Counted from the first letter of the stretch, positions 1 to 5,777 are shown. The stretch: 5,777 nucleotides of DNA from Litorimonas sp964610115 (GCA_964610115.1 CAZSUW010000102.1:1-5777), one strand, 5' to 3'. Notes: generated by a model from the letters alone, not told the origin. Made by a program: numbers and translations.

Positions 1-53
1 AGCGGTTCAAGGGCAGCCATTATGATTGGGATTTGAACGCGCCGAAAAAATAG
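1..53 (+). CDS. C-terminal end of an upstream gene, possibly a DUF547 protein (partial)
   Basis: The frame starting at base 3 is open from the left edge and reads RFKGSHYDWDLNAPKK before a TAG at 51-53. The other two + frames stop at 23-25 and 34-36 with less protein-like tails. A closing 'YDW.LN' is, from memory, typical of the C-terminus of DUF547 proteins, which are secreted or periplasmic proteins of unknown function. Genes of that family can sit beside TVP38/TMEM64 and disulfide-oxidoreductase genes, as this one does. Only 16 codons are visible, so the family call is an inference from a short motif and the neighbourhood. The stop lies 44 bases before the proposed start of the next gene, which would allow co-transcription. 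Confidence 0.4.
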   Translation, partial: RFKGSHYDWDLNAPKK

Positions 54-97
54 GCCGTCGCCCCTGCCTCCCGCTTGAGCGACCGAAAGATAAGATC

Positions 98-859
98 ATG
101 ACAGACATCACCGCACAGACGACCGCCAAGTCGGACAAACCCATTTGGGTTAAGCTTTGGCCGATTTACATCATCTTGGCCGGGTTGGCGTTGGCGATTT
201 CGCAGGGCTGGCACACACAGCTCTCGCCCGCCGCGCTGGGTGAAAATGCGGCCTATTTGAACACGCTGGTGCAGGACAATTTCTGGCTCGTCTTGATTGC
301 CTTTGTGCTGATCTATGCGGCGGCGACGGCCTTTATGGTCCCCGCCAGCGCGCTGACGATTGGTGGCGGATTTTTGTTTGGGCTCGCTGTTGGCACACCC
401 GCCATCGTGATTGGGGCCACGACGGGGGCGTGTGTTTTGTTTATCGCCACCAAATCCTCTATCGGCGCGACCTTAAAACGTGTGGCGGGCCCGTTTTTGG
501 GTAAGATGGAAGCGGGCTTTAATGAAAACGCTTTGTCTTATATGTTCAGCCTTCGTCTGATCCCGCTTTTTCCCTTTGCGGTGGTCAACATTGCCCCAGC
601 CCTCCTCGGCGCCAAGTTTCGCGACTATTTTATCAGCACGTTTTTCGGCATTATTCCTGGTACGCTGGCCTATGCCTGGATTGGGGCGGGCCTGCGCGGC
701 ACCTTGCTGGATGCGGCGGAAAGCGGTGAGAGCGTGGATGTCGGTGCAATCGTCGCCAGCGCGGCGGCTAACCTCATTCCAGCCTTTTTCGCTCTTGGCG
801 TCGTGGCTTTGATGCCCGCCATCTATAAGAAATTCTTTAAGAAAAAGGCCGTCGCTTAG
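98..859 (+). CDS. TVP38/TMEM64 family (VTT-domain, DedA-like) inner-membrane protein
   Basis: This is a 253-residue polytopic membrane protein. Hydrophobic segments lie near residues 20-36, 62-80, 86-117, 150-170, 178-197 and 217-243, and the C-terminal tail is basic (KKFFKKK). VTT/SNARE-associated signatures are visible: FMVPASALTIGGGFLFG (79-95), RLIPLFPFAVVN (153-164, the conserved R..P...F..N block) and GIIPGTLAYAWIG (184-196). Related VTT proteins (DedA, TMEM41B, VMP1) are linked to lipid scrambling or carrier transport and to membrane homeostasis. The substrate of bacterial TVP38 members is not established, and nothing here fixes it. The frame is open back to a TTG at 26, but that would add 24 polar, basic residues overlapping the upstream stop. 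ATG 98 gives the normal short cytoplasmic N-terminus and is preferred, although no strong Shine-Dalgarno is visible. An FAD oxidoreductase gene follows after 60 bases and is probably in the same transcript. Confidence 0.9.
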   Translation: MTDITAQTTAKSDKPIWVKLWPIYIILAGLALAISQGWHTQLSPAALGENAAYLNTLVQDNFWLVLIAFVLIYAAATAFMVPASALTIGGGFLFGLAVGTPAIVIGATTGACVLFIATKSSIGATLKRVAGPFLGKMEAGFNENALSYMFSLRLIPLFPFAVVNIAPALLGAKFRDYFISTFFGIIPGTLAYAWIGAGLRGTLLDAAESGESVDVGAIVASAAANLIPAFFALGVVALMPAIYKKFFKKKAVA

Positions 860-919
860 GCGGCGTGGATGTGCCGATATAGTCCGGCCCGTCCCTTTGA
901 TATCCTCTAGGAAACTCCC

Positions 920-2353
920 ATGTCACACGATACAACTAAAACAACGCTCGACGTTGATCTCTGCGTTATCGGCGCAGGCTCGGCGGGCCTTTCGGTCGCC
1001 TATGGCGCGTCGCATTTAGGTCGCTCAGTTGTGCTGTTCGAGCGCGAAGAGATGGGCGGCGATTGCCTCAATACAGGGTGCGTGCCGTCCAAAGCGTTGA
1101 TCAAAGCGGCCAAGGTGGCGCATTCGCGTGCGAAGGGTTCCGAATTCGGCATCGCCTCGACAAAAGCGAAAGTCGATTGGGAGGCTGTCAAAGCGCATAT
1201 TCAAGACGTCATCGCGCAGATCGCCCCCGTCGATTCGGTGGAACGTTATTCCAGTTTTGGCGTGAATGTGATCACCGAAGACGCGGCCTTTGTTGATGAG
1301 CGCACGGTCGAATCGGCCAATCATATCGTTCGCGCCAAACGCATTGTCGTTGCGGCCGGATCACGGGCTGGCGTGCCGCCCATTCCGGGGCTGGCAGATG
1401 TAGATTACCTCACCAATCACAGCATTTTTTCTGTGCCAGACTTTCCAAAACATTTGCTGATTATCGGCTCTGGCCCAATTGGGCTGGAAATGGGCCAAAG
1501 TTTTCGCCGACTTGGTGCGGACGTGACGATCATTGATATTGCAGACCCCTTGGGCCGCTCTGACCCGGAACATGCGGCTATTCTGATCGAAGCGCTAAAA
1601 GCCGAAGGCATCAACTTCCGCGCGCCAGCAAAAACCAAACAGATCCGTCAGAACAAAGAGGGCATCACCGTTGAATTTGAAAGCGGCGAAACGGTCGCGG
1701 GATCGCACCTTCTCGTTGCGGCAGGACGCCAGCCCAACACAGAAGGGCTGAACCTTGAGGCTGCCGGTGTGACCTATGATCGACGCGGGATCGAAACCGA
1801 TGCGGCCCTGCGCACATCGAATAAACGGATCTATGCGGCGGGCGATATTGCGGCGGGCAAGGGCGGTCTAACCCATGCGGCGGGCCATCATGCGGGCGCG
1901 CTGATCAAAAACCTTTACTATATGCCCCCCGGCTTTGGCGGGAAATTCGCTAAGGCGACGACGAACCGCATGCCCGCCGTGATCTACACCCAGCCGGAAC
2001 TGGGTAGCATTGGGGCTGGCCCAAAAGAGGCGGCCAAAACCGTCCATTTCGAGTTTGCTGAAAATGACCGTTCAATCGCCGAACGCGACCTAACGGGAGG
2101 GGTAAAGCTTTACCTCGACAGTAAAGGCAGGCTCATCGGCGGGAGCGCTGTTGGGTCTATGGCGGGCGAGATCATCAACACAATCAGCCTCGCCATGGCC
2201 GGCAAGATGAAGCTCAGCCAGATTGCGGGCATGATCAGCCCGTATCCGACGCGCACAGAAGTGGTAAAACGCGCGGCGAGCTCCAACTTTACCGAGGTGA
2301 TTTTCAGTGACCGCTTTAAGGGTTTGGCGGGCTTTTGGACAAAGTTCCACTAA
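920..2353 (+). CDS. FAD-dependent pyridine nucleotide-disulfide oxidoreductase, mercuric reductase/lipoamide dehydrogenase-like
   Basis: This is a 477-residue soluble class I flavoprotein disulfide reductase with the full domain order. The FAD Rossmann motif is GAGSAG (18-23). The redox-active disulfide is C49/C54 in GGDCLNTGCVPSK. The Lys58-Glu190 pair conserved in the family is present. The NAD(P) motif is GSGPIG (183-188), with Asp206 ending the second strand, which favours NADH (inference). The second FAD motif is AAGDI (306-310), followed by the dimerisation domain. At the catalytic His-Glu dyad the sequence reads YPTRTE (442-447): Tyr replaces His, as in MerA. True MerA also has an N-terminal HMA domain and a C-terminal Cys-Cys pair. 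Both are absent here (the protein ends FWTKFH), so mercury reduction is unlikely and the substrate is unknown. It is not near pdh, odh or gcv genes. An AGGA at 909-912, seven bases before ATG 920, supports the start. The 60-base gap from the TVP38 gene has no terminator, so co-expression is likely. Confidence 0.93.
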   Translation: MSHDTTKTTLDVDLCVIGAGSAGLSVAYGASHLGRSVVLFEREEMGGDCLNTGCVPSKALIKAAKVAHSRAKGSEFGIASTKAKVDWEAVKAHIQDVIAQIAPVDSVERYSSFGVNVITEDAAFVDERTVESANHIVRAKRIVVAAGSRAGVPPIPGLADVDYLTNHSIFSVPDFPKHLLIIGSGPIGLEMGQSFRRLGADVTIIDIADPLGRSDPEHAAILIEALKAEGINFRAPAKTKQIRQNKEGITVEFESGETVAGSHLLVAAGRQPNTEGLNLEAAGVTYDRRGIETDAALRTSNKRIYAAGDIAAGKGGLTHAAGHHAGALIKNLYYMPPGFGGKFAKATTNRMPAVIYTQPELGSIGAGPKEAAKTVHFEFAENDRSIAERDLTGGVKLYLDSKGRLIGGSAVGSMAGEIINTISLAMAGKMKLSQIAGMISPYPTRTEVVKRAASSNFTEVIFSDRFKGLAGFWTKFH

Positions 2354-2399
2354 AGAAAAACGCATCCCCTTCGCCTCATTACCCGCCCCTCTGTTCCTT

Positions 2400-2427
2400 T
2401 CATCACCCGGCTTGTCCGGGTGATCCA
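2400..2427 (+). repeat. REP-like palindromic repeat, copy 1
   Basis: Stem ATCACCCGG (2402-2410) pairs perfectly with CCGGGTGAT (2416-2424) around the loop CTTGT, with a CCA flank on the right. No T-run follows on either strand, so it is not a standard intrinsic terminator. It might still act as a 3'-end stabiliser for the oxidoreductase mRNA ending at 2353. The pattern (CCCGG, a TTG-type loop, TCCGGG, then ATCCA) resembles dispersed palindromes common in alphaproteobacterial intergenic DNA. It matches 22 of 28 positions of the reverse complement of the copy at 2479-2506. Confidence 0.75.
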
Positions 2428-2478
2428 TAAGGCGGTGAGGCGCAACACGTCCGGTATATGGCGTAAAAACTGCGGCAA

Positions 2479-2506
2479 TGGATAGCCCGGATAAACCGGG
2501 CTATGA
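2479..2506 (-). repeat. REP-like palindromic repeat, copy 2 (inverted)
   Basis: Stem ATAGCCCGG (2482-2490) pairs perfectly with CCGGGCTAT (2496-2504) around the loop ATAAA. Read on the minus strand it aligns without gaps to copy 1, with the same TCAT and ATCCA ends and the same CCCGG/TCCGGG core. Four of the six differences are two base-pair swaps in the stem and two are in the loop. Copies 1 and 2 are 51 bases apart in inverted orientation, like the paired units of a BIME. No T-run follows, so it is not a clear terminator. Confidence 0.75.
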
Positions 2507-2561
2507 CAAAGGGAGGTAATGGCCTGACTTCAAGCCCACTGCCACCCTCACAAAACTTTCA

Positions 2562-2589
2562 TAGTCAGATAAGGCGAAGGCGCTATAGT
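2562..2589 (+). promoter_or_regulatory. candidate sigma70-type promoter for gspEFG
   Basis: A -10 hexamer TATAGT (2584-2589, 5 of 6 to TATAAT) lies 16 bases after TAGTCA (2562-2567, 4 of 6 to TTGACA). Transcription would begin about seven bases after the -10 element, at or next to ATG 2597, which would give a leaderless gspE message. The -10 also sits in the loop of a GGCGC/GCGCC inverted repeat (2579-2583 and 2590-2594), which might be an operator or chance. The call rests on weak consensus matches plus position at the head of an operon. Confidence 0.35.
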
Positions 2590-2596
2590 GCGCCAT

Positions 2597-4069
2597 ATGA
2601 ACCGTCCTGTTCTTTCCTATCCTTTTGCCCGGCAGCACGGCGTGCTGGCTGTGCCGGGCGAAGACGGCTCAGTGACGCTGGCGCATAAGGCTTCGGCCAC
2701 CTTGGACGCTTTGATAGAGGCGCGGCGTGTGATCGGCCATCCGGTGACGCGCCAAGTCCTCTCGCCCGAAGCCTTTGAGCAAAAACTCTCGGGTCTCTAT
2801 GCTCAAGCCGATTTGGCGGGTGCATCTGAGGATGCGCTTGGGGCGCCGCAAGACCTCACCGCGCTGGCGGACGGCCTGCCGCGCACCTCTGATCTGTTGG
2901 ATAGTACGGACGATGCGCCGATCATCCGGCTGATCAATGGCATTTTGCAAGAAGCCATTCGCTCTCGCGCCTCCGACATTCATATTGAGCCCTACGAAGA
3001 GCGGCTGTCCGTGCGCTTCCGGATTGACGGCACGCTTTCTGAAGCGCTGTCGCTCCCCGCTCGCCTTGCGCCGGCTTTGGTCAGCCGGGTGAAGGTGATG
3101 AGCCGTCTGGATATTGCCCAAAAACGTATCCCGCAGGATGGGCGTTTCTCGCTTAATCTGGGCGAACGCGCGATTGATTTGCGCGTGTCGACCTTGCCGT
3201 CCCGTCACGGCGAACGCGTCGTCATGCGGATATTAGAAAAAGACAGCCAACGCATGGCGCTTGAAGATCTCGGCATGGGCGAAGATGTGCTGACGGCTTT
3301 TTCTGCCGCGCTGGCCCGGCCCAATGGGATCATCCTCGTCACGGGCCCAACGGGGTCCGGCAAAACAACATCCCTCTATGCCGCCCTGTCACGCCTCAAT
3401 GACGGAACGCGCAATATCCTGACCGTCGAAGACCCGGTGGAATATGCGCTAGACGGGATCGGCCAGACACAGGTCAACACAGCGGTCGGGATGAGCTTTG
3501 CCGCAGGCCTGCGTGCTATCTTGCGCCAAGACCCTGACGTGGTGATGATCGGCGAAATCCGCGATCCTGAAACAGCCGAGATCGCGGTGCAGGCCGCACT
3601 GACGGGTCACCTCGTGCTGTCTACGGTTCACACAAACTCAGCGGTCGCCTCGGTCGCCCGCCTGCGCGATATGGGGGTCGAGCCATTTTTGCTGTCCTCG
3701 ACCTTGACGGCCTTGGTCGCGCAACGCCTTGTGCGTCGCCTCTGCGATCACTGCAAAGAGGCCTACACGCCTAGCGCGGCAGAGTGCGCGGAGCTTGGGC
3801 TCAAAGCCGGAAAACACACATTTTATAAATCGGTTGGCTGTCCGGAATGTGGCGGCGTGGGCTATAAAGGTCGTCTTGGCATTTATGAAATCGTGCCCGT
3901 TGATGAGACTTTGCGGGGTCTCATCCATGAAGGCGCGTCAGAGACAGAGCTCGCCGCGAGCGCTTTTGCCCAGCGCAATAACTTGATCGCAGACGGTGCG
4001 GCCGCCGTCCTGTCTGGCGTGACCAGCGCCGATGAGGTGCTGCGCGTCTGCCACATGGATGAGGGCTGA
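2597..4069 (+). CDS. gspE: type II secretion system ATPase GspE
   Basis: This is the cytoplasmic hexameric ATPase that powers pseudopilus assembly in the general secretory pathway. It has 490 residues from ATG 2597, normal for GspE. The N-terminal part contains the SYPFARQHGVL block near residues 7-17 that is typical of the family. The PAS-like N2E domain follows (about 100-220, with SRASDIHIEP and VRFRIDGTL). In the ATPase core are Walker A GPTGSGKT (250-257), the Asp box TVEDPVEY (276-283), Walker B with GEIRDPETA (319-327) and the His box LTGHLVLSTVHTN (335-347). A zinc-binding loop has two CxxC pairs (C383/C386 and C415/C418), which separates GspE from pilus retraction ATPases; PilB remains possible from sequence alone, but the downstream gspF and gspG support T2SS. 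An in-frame GTG at 2588, seven bases after AAGG, is an alternative start adding three residues. The stop overlaps the gspF start by one base. Confidence 0.96.
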   Translation: MNRPVLSYPFARQHGVLAVPGEDGSVTLAHKASATLDALIEARRVIGHPVTRQVLSPEAFEQKLSGLYAQADLAGASEDALGAPQDLTALADGLPRTSDLLDSTDDAPIIRLINGILQEAIRSRASDIHIEPYEERLSVRFRIDGTLSEALSLPARLAPALVSRVKVMSRLDIAQKRIPQDGRFSLNLGERAIDLRVSTLPSRHGERVVMRILEKDSQRMALEDLGMGEDVLTAFSAALARPNGIILVTGPTGSGKTTSLYAALSRLNDGTRNILTVEDPVEYALDGIGQTQVNTAVGMSFAAGLRAILRQDPDVVMIGEIRDPETAEIAVQAALTGHLVLSTVHTNSAVASVARLRDMGVEPFLLSSTLTALVAQRLVRRLCDHCKEAYTPSAAECAELGLKAGKHTFYKSVGCPECGGVGYKGRLGIYEIVPVDETLRGLIHEGASETELAASAFAQRNNLIADGAAAVLSGVTSADEVLRVCHMDEG

Positions 4070-5292
4070 TGGAGGCGTTTGACTATTCAGCGCTGGACAA
4101 GGCCGGCACGCGCCAATCCGGCACGCTAATGGCAGCGAATGCGCGGGCGGCGCGCGATCAGCTCCGCGCCCGGCGTCTGACACCCGTCACGTTAAAACCG
4201 TCCCGGCGCAAAGCCGCCAATGAAAATGACGAGAGTGCAAGCGAACAATTTCGTGGACGCATAAAAGGCCCGCATATCACCCGCGCCGCACGGCAACTAG
4301 CTGTGCTGATCGGCGCGGCCACGCCGGTCGAAGAAGCGCTTAAGATCACGGCGCTGCAATTTGAACGCTCCCGCTTGCGGTCCGTACTACTCAATGCCCG
4401 CAGTGATGTAATGGAAGGCGCGCGTTTATCAGAGGCGCTGGCCCGTCACCCGAAAGTCTTTGACCCACTGACCGTATCCATCGTCGCCGCGGGGGAACAG
4501 TCCGGGCAGCTCGGCGATGTGCTAGAACGCCGCGCGGATGATCTTGAAGCGGCCGATGCGATCCGCCGCAAGGTCATGGGCGCAACGGCCTATCCGGTTT
4601 TACTGTTGATTGTGGCGCTGATCGTCACCGTCATTTTACTGACGCTCGTCGTGCCCAAAGTCGCAGAACAATTCGTCGTACTGGGCGAAGAGCTGCCGCC
4701 GCTCACGCGCGGAACGATTGCGGTCTCGGATTTTATCAAAGCGCGCTGGTGGGTTTTGCTGGGTCTTTTTGCGCTTAGCTACGGCGCGTTCTGGGCGTGG
4801 AAGCGCACAGAAGCCGGGCGGCTGCGTTGGGACGGGTTTAAGCTGCGCCTGCCTGTGCTGGGCCGGGTCATCCGCAATCTCGAAGCGGCGCGGTTTTCGC
4901 GCACGATAGCCGGATTGATTTCTGCCGGAACGCCGGCCCTCACTTCGCTGGAAACCGCGCGGCATACATTGCGAAATCGGGTCATGCGTGACGGCGTGAC
5001 GGAAGCCATCACGCGCGTTCGCGAAGGCTCTCCAATTTCCTCGGCTTTACGGCGCACAGATGTGTTTCCGCCGCTGGTCGTGCAAATGGTGCAAGGCGGC
5101 GAAGCGTCGGGCGATACGGGGCCGATGTTCGCCAAATCTGCCGACTATCTGGAAGGCGAATTTGAAGCGGCGACCCAAGTTTTCCTCAGCCTGCTGGAAC
5201 CGTTGATCATCGTGCTGCTGGGCGGGATTGTCTTGTTGATCGCGGCGGCTATCTTCCTACCGATCCTGCAGCTTAATACGCTGAGCTTTTGA
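4069..5292 (+). CDS. gspF: type II secretion system inner-membrane platform protein GspF
   Basis: This 407-residue protein forms the inner-membrane platform that couples GspE to pseudopilin assembly. The N-terminus (MEAFDYSALDKAGTRQSGTL) is the usual 'F.Y.ALD..G....G' opening. Two T2SSF domains follow, at about 72-195 and 274-397. Each has the paired motif: FDPLTVSIVAAGEQSGQLGDVL-like at 131-152 and FPPLVVQMVQGGEASGDTGPMF-like at 333-354, where Thr350 replaces the usual Leu of the second copy. Membrane segments lie near 172-195, 227-243 and 374-400. A charged, polar linker at 44-66 (rich in K, R, E and N) separates the N-terminal strand region from the first domain. The start ATG shares its A with the gspE stop (TGATG) and has GAGG at 4061-4064, so translation is probably coupled to gspE. 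gspG begins 10 bases after the stop. Confidence 0.96.
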   Translation: MEAFDYSALDKAGTRQSGTLMAANARAARDQLRARRLTPVTLKPSRRKAANENDESASEQFRGRIKGPHITRAARQLAVLIGAATPVEEALKITALQFERSRLRSVLLNARSDVMEGARLSEALARHPKVFDPLTVSIVAAGEQSGQLGDVLERRADDLEAADAIRRKVMGATAYPVLLLIVALIVTVILLTLVVPKVAEQFVVLGEELPPLTRGTIAVSDFIKARWWVLLGLFALSYGAFWAWKRTEAGRLRWDGFKLRLPVLGRVIRNLEAARFSRTIAGLISAGTPALTSLETARHTLRNRVMRDGVTEAITRVREGSPISSALRRTDVFPPLVVQMVQGGEASGDTGPMFAKSADYLEGEFEAATQVFLSLLEPLIIVLLGGIVLLIAAAIFLPILQLNTLSF

Positions 5293-5293
5293 C

Positions 5294-5297
5294 GGAG
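5294..5297 (+). promoter_or_regulatory. Shine-Dalgarno sequence that fixes the gspG start
   Basis: GGAG lies five bases before ATG 5303, in the 10-base gap after gspF. The only other in-frame start before the prepilin cleavage site is GTG 5312, which would be 14 bases away. The spacing therefore favours ATG 5303 and places the adjoining parS palindrome inside the translated region. Confidence 0.7.
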
Positions 5298-5302
5298 CCA
5301 AT

Positions 5303-5767
5303 ATGTTTCACGTGAAACACTCAGAAACGGAACAGGCCGAAACCAAACCCCGGTCGGGCGAAGACGGTTTCACCCTGACCGAAGTGCTGGTGACAATGGC
5401 GATTATTGGCCTGCTGGCGACAGGGGTCGTTTTGGCTGTTCTGCCCCGTTTGGGGGACGCTTCGATCACCAAGGCCAAGACCGATATTGCCAGCTATCAG
5501 CAGGCGATGGAAATGTTTCGCCTTGATCACTTTCGTTATCCGTCAGAACAAGAAGGCCTAGAGGCTTTGGTGAGTGCGCCGCCGAGTGTAGATCCCGCAA
5601 ACTATCAGGCGGAAGGCTATATTCAGCGTCTCCAAGACGACCCTTGGGGCAATCCCTATATCTACCGCAATCCGGGCGAAAACGGACCTTATGATATTCT
5701 GTCTTTCGGTGCCGATGGCCAAGAAGGCGGCGAAGGCGCGGATGCTGATATTATCAGCGGACAATAA
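5303..5767 (+). CDS. gspG: type II secretion system major pseudopilin GspG
   Basis: GspG is the major subunit of the T2SS pseudopilus. It is made as a prepilin, cleaved and N-methylated by prepilin peptidase (GspO/PilD), then assembled in the inner membrane. The 154-residue precursor has the class III signal FTLTEVLVTMAIIGLLA preceded by Gly22. Cleavage is expected between Gly22 and Phe23, leaving Glu27 as the conserved +5 Glu. The hydrophobic helix spans about 23-46. GspG-specific motifs follow: YPSEQEGLEAL (79-89), GYIQRLQDDPWGNPYIYRNPG (from 105), and YDILSFGADGQEGGEGADADI (from 130), which forms the calcium-binding region in the family. The usual LP before DPWGNPY is LQ here. The 22-residue leader is long compared with the 6-10 residues of many GspG proteins. 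Its first codons (MFHVKH) are a perfect parS site. The next gene, probably gspH, would begin beyond the right edge; the last 10 bases hold no identifiable start. Confidence 0.96.
   Translation: MFHVKHSETEQAETKPRSGEDGFTLTEVLVTMAIIGLLATGVVLAVLPRLGDASITKAKTDIASYQQAMEMFRLDHFRYPSEQEGLEALVSAPPSVDPANYQAEGYIQRLQDDPWGNPYIYRNPGENGPYDILSFGADGQEGGEGADADIISGQ
5304..5319. other. parS: parS centromere-like site (ParB binding palindrome)
   Basis: The sequence TGTTTCACGTGAAACA is a perfect 16-bp palindrome and is identical to the widely conserved bacterial parS consensus recognised by chromosomal ParB (Spo0J). It starts at the second base of the gspG start codon and encodes most of MFHVKH. In other bacteria ParB loads at such sites, spreads or slides along the flanking DNA and recruits SMC, and parS sites cluster near the replication origin. 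No parA, parB or other origin gene lies in this window, so function rests on the exact match. A 16-base exact match is very unlikely by chance in a bacterial genome. Confidence 0.9.
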
Positions 5768-5777
5768 GCACGCGTCA

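Noticed and set aside
26..97. N-terminal extension of the TVP38 gene from TTG 26
   Set aside because: The added 24 residues are polar and basic, unlike the family, overlap the upstream stop codon, and use a rare start. ATG 98 gives the expected N-terminus.
52..855. Direct repeat AGGCCGTCGC at 52-61 and 846-855 flanking the TVP38 gene
   Set aside because: It is only 10 bases, GC-rich and partly coding, with no other sign of an inserted element. Chance is the simplest explanation.
878..883. TATAGT as a -10 element upstream of the oxidoreductase gene
   Set aside because: No acceptable -35 hexamer is found at 16-18 bases; the best is a 3 of 6 match. The short gap to the preceding gene fits co-transcription.
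2090..2428. 112-codon open frame on the minus strand over the end of the oxidoreductase gene
   Set aside because: It is antisense to conserved dimerisation-domain codons, begins in the palindromic repeat and has no family-like sequence.
2400..2506. The two hairpins as rho-independent terminators
   Set aside because: Neither stem is followed by a T-run on either strand, and the two copies look like members of one repeat family.
2511..2527. Strong GGGAGG followed by ATG GCC TGA, a two-codon mini-ORF
   Set aside because: The spacing of two bases between GGGAGG and ATG is too short for normal initiation, and no downstream start is suitably placed. It is probably chance, although it is the best Shine-Dalgarno match in the gap.
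2503..2688. 61-codon + strand open frame crossing the gap and the start of gspE
   Set aside because: Most of it is out of frame with gspE and of low-complexity, basic composition. It has no Shine-Dalgarno before its ATG and begins inside repeat copy 2.
2669..3208. 179-codon open frame on the minus strand
   Set aside because: It lies wholly inside gspE, whose motifs are intact. The translation is Arg/Gln-rich with no recognisable motif, as expected for an antisense frame in GC-rich coding DNA.

Overview
The window looks like chromosomal DNA of an alphaproteobacterium. The base composition is moderately GC-rich and codon use is even across all genes. It carries dispersed CCCGG-type palindromes of the alphaproteobacterial kind, and a perfect chromosomal parS sequence. 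A Caulobacterales, Hyphomonadales or Rhodobacterales-like marine lineage would fit, but this is inference from gene style and not a firm assignment. All recognisable genes are on the + strand, and there is no sign of phage, transposase or recent foreign DNA.

Region 1 (1-2353) is a small membrane/redox cassette. It starts with the last codons of an upstream gene, possibly a DUF547 protein. Next is a TVP38/TMEM64 (VTT-domain, DedA-like) membrane protein at 98-859. Last is a soluble FAD-dependent pyridine nucleotide-disulfide oxidoreductase at 920-2353. The oxidoreductase keeps the CxxxxC redox disulfide, but has Tyr where lipoamide dehydrogenase and glutathione reductase have the catalytic His. 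In this it resembles mercuric reductase, yet it lacks the C-terminal Cys pair and N-terminal HMA domain of true MerA.

Region 2 (2354-2596) is a 243-base non-coding gap. It holds two diverged copies of one 28-nt palindromic repeat in inverted orientation, whose stem differences are base-paired changes. A weak promoter lies at its right edge, placed so that the next mRNA might be leaderless.

Region 3 (2597-end) is the start of a type II secretion (T2SS) operon: gspE (cytoplasmic ATPase), gspF (inner-membrane platform protein) and gspG (major pseudopilin). E and F overlap by one base and F and G are 10 bases apart, so they should be co-transcribed and translationally coupled. gspC and gspD are not directly upstream, and gspH onward would lie beyond the right edge.

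The most striking observation is a perfect 16-bp parS palindrome (TGTTTCACGTGAAACA, 5304-5319). It is embedded in the start of gspG and encodes the N-terminal residues MFHVKH. It would be a ParB nucleation site inside a T2SS operon, located in the part of the protein that prepilin peptidase removes. It suggests that the window lies in the origin-proximal domain of the chromosome.
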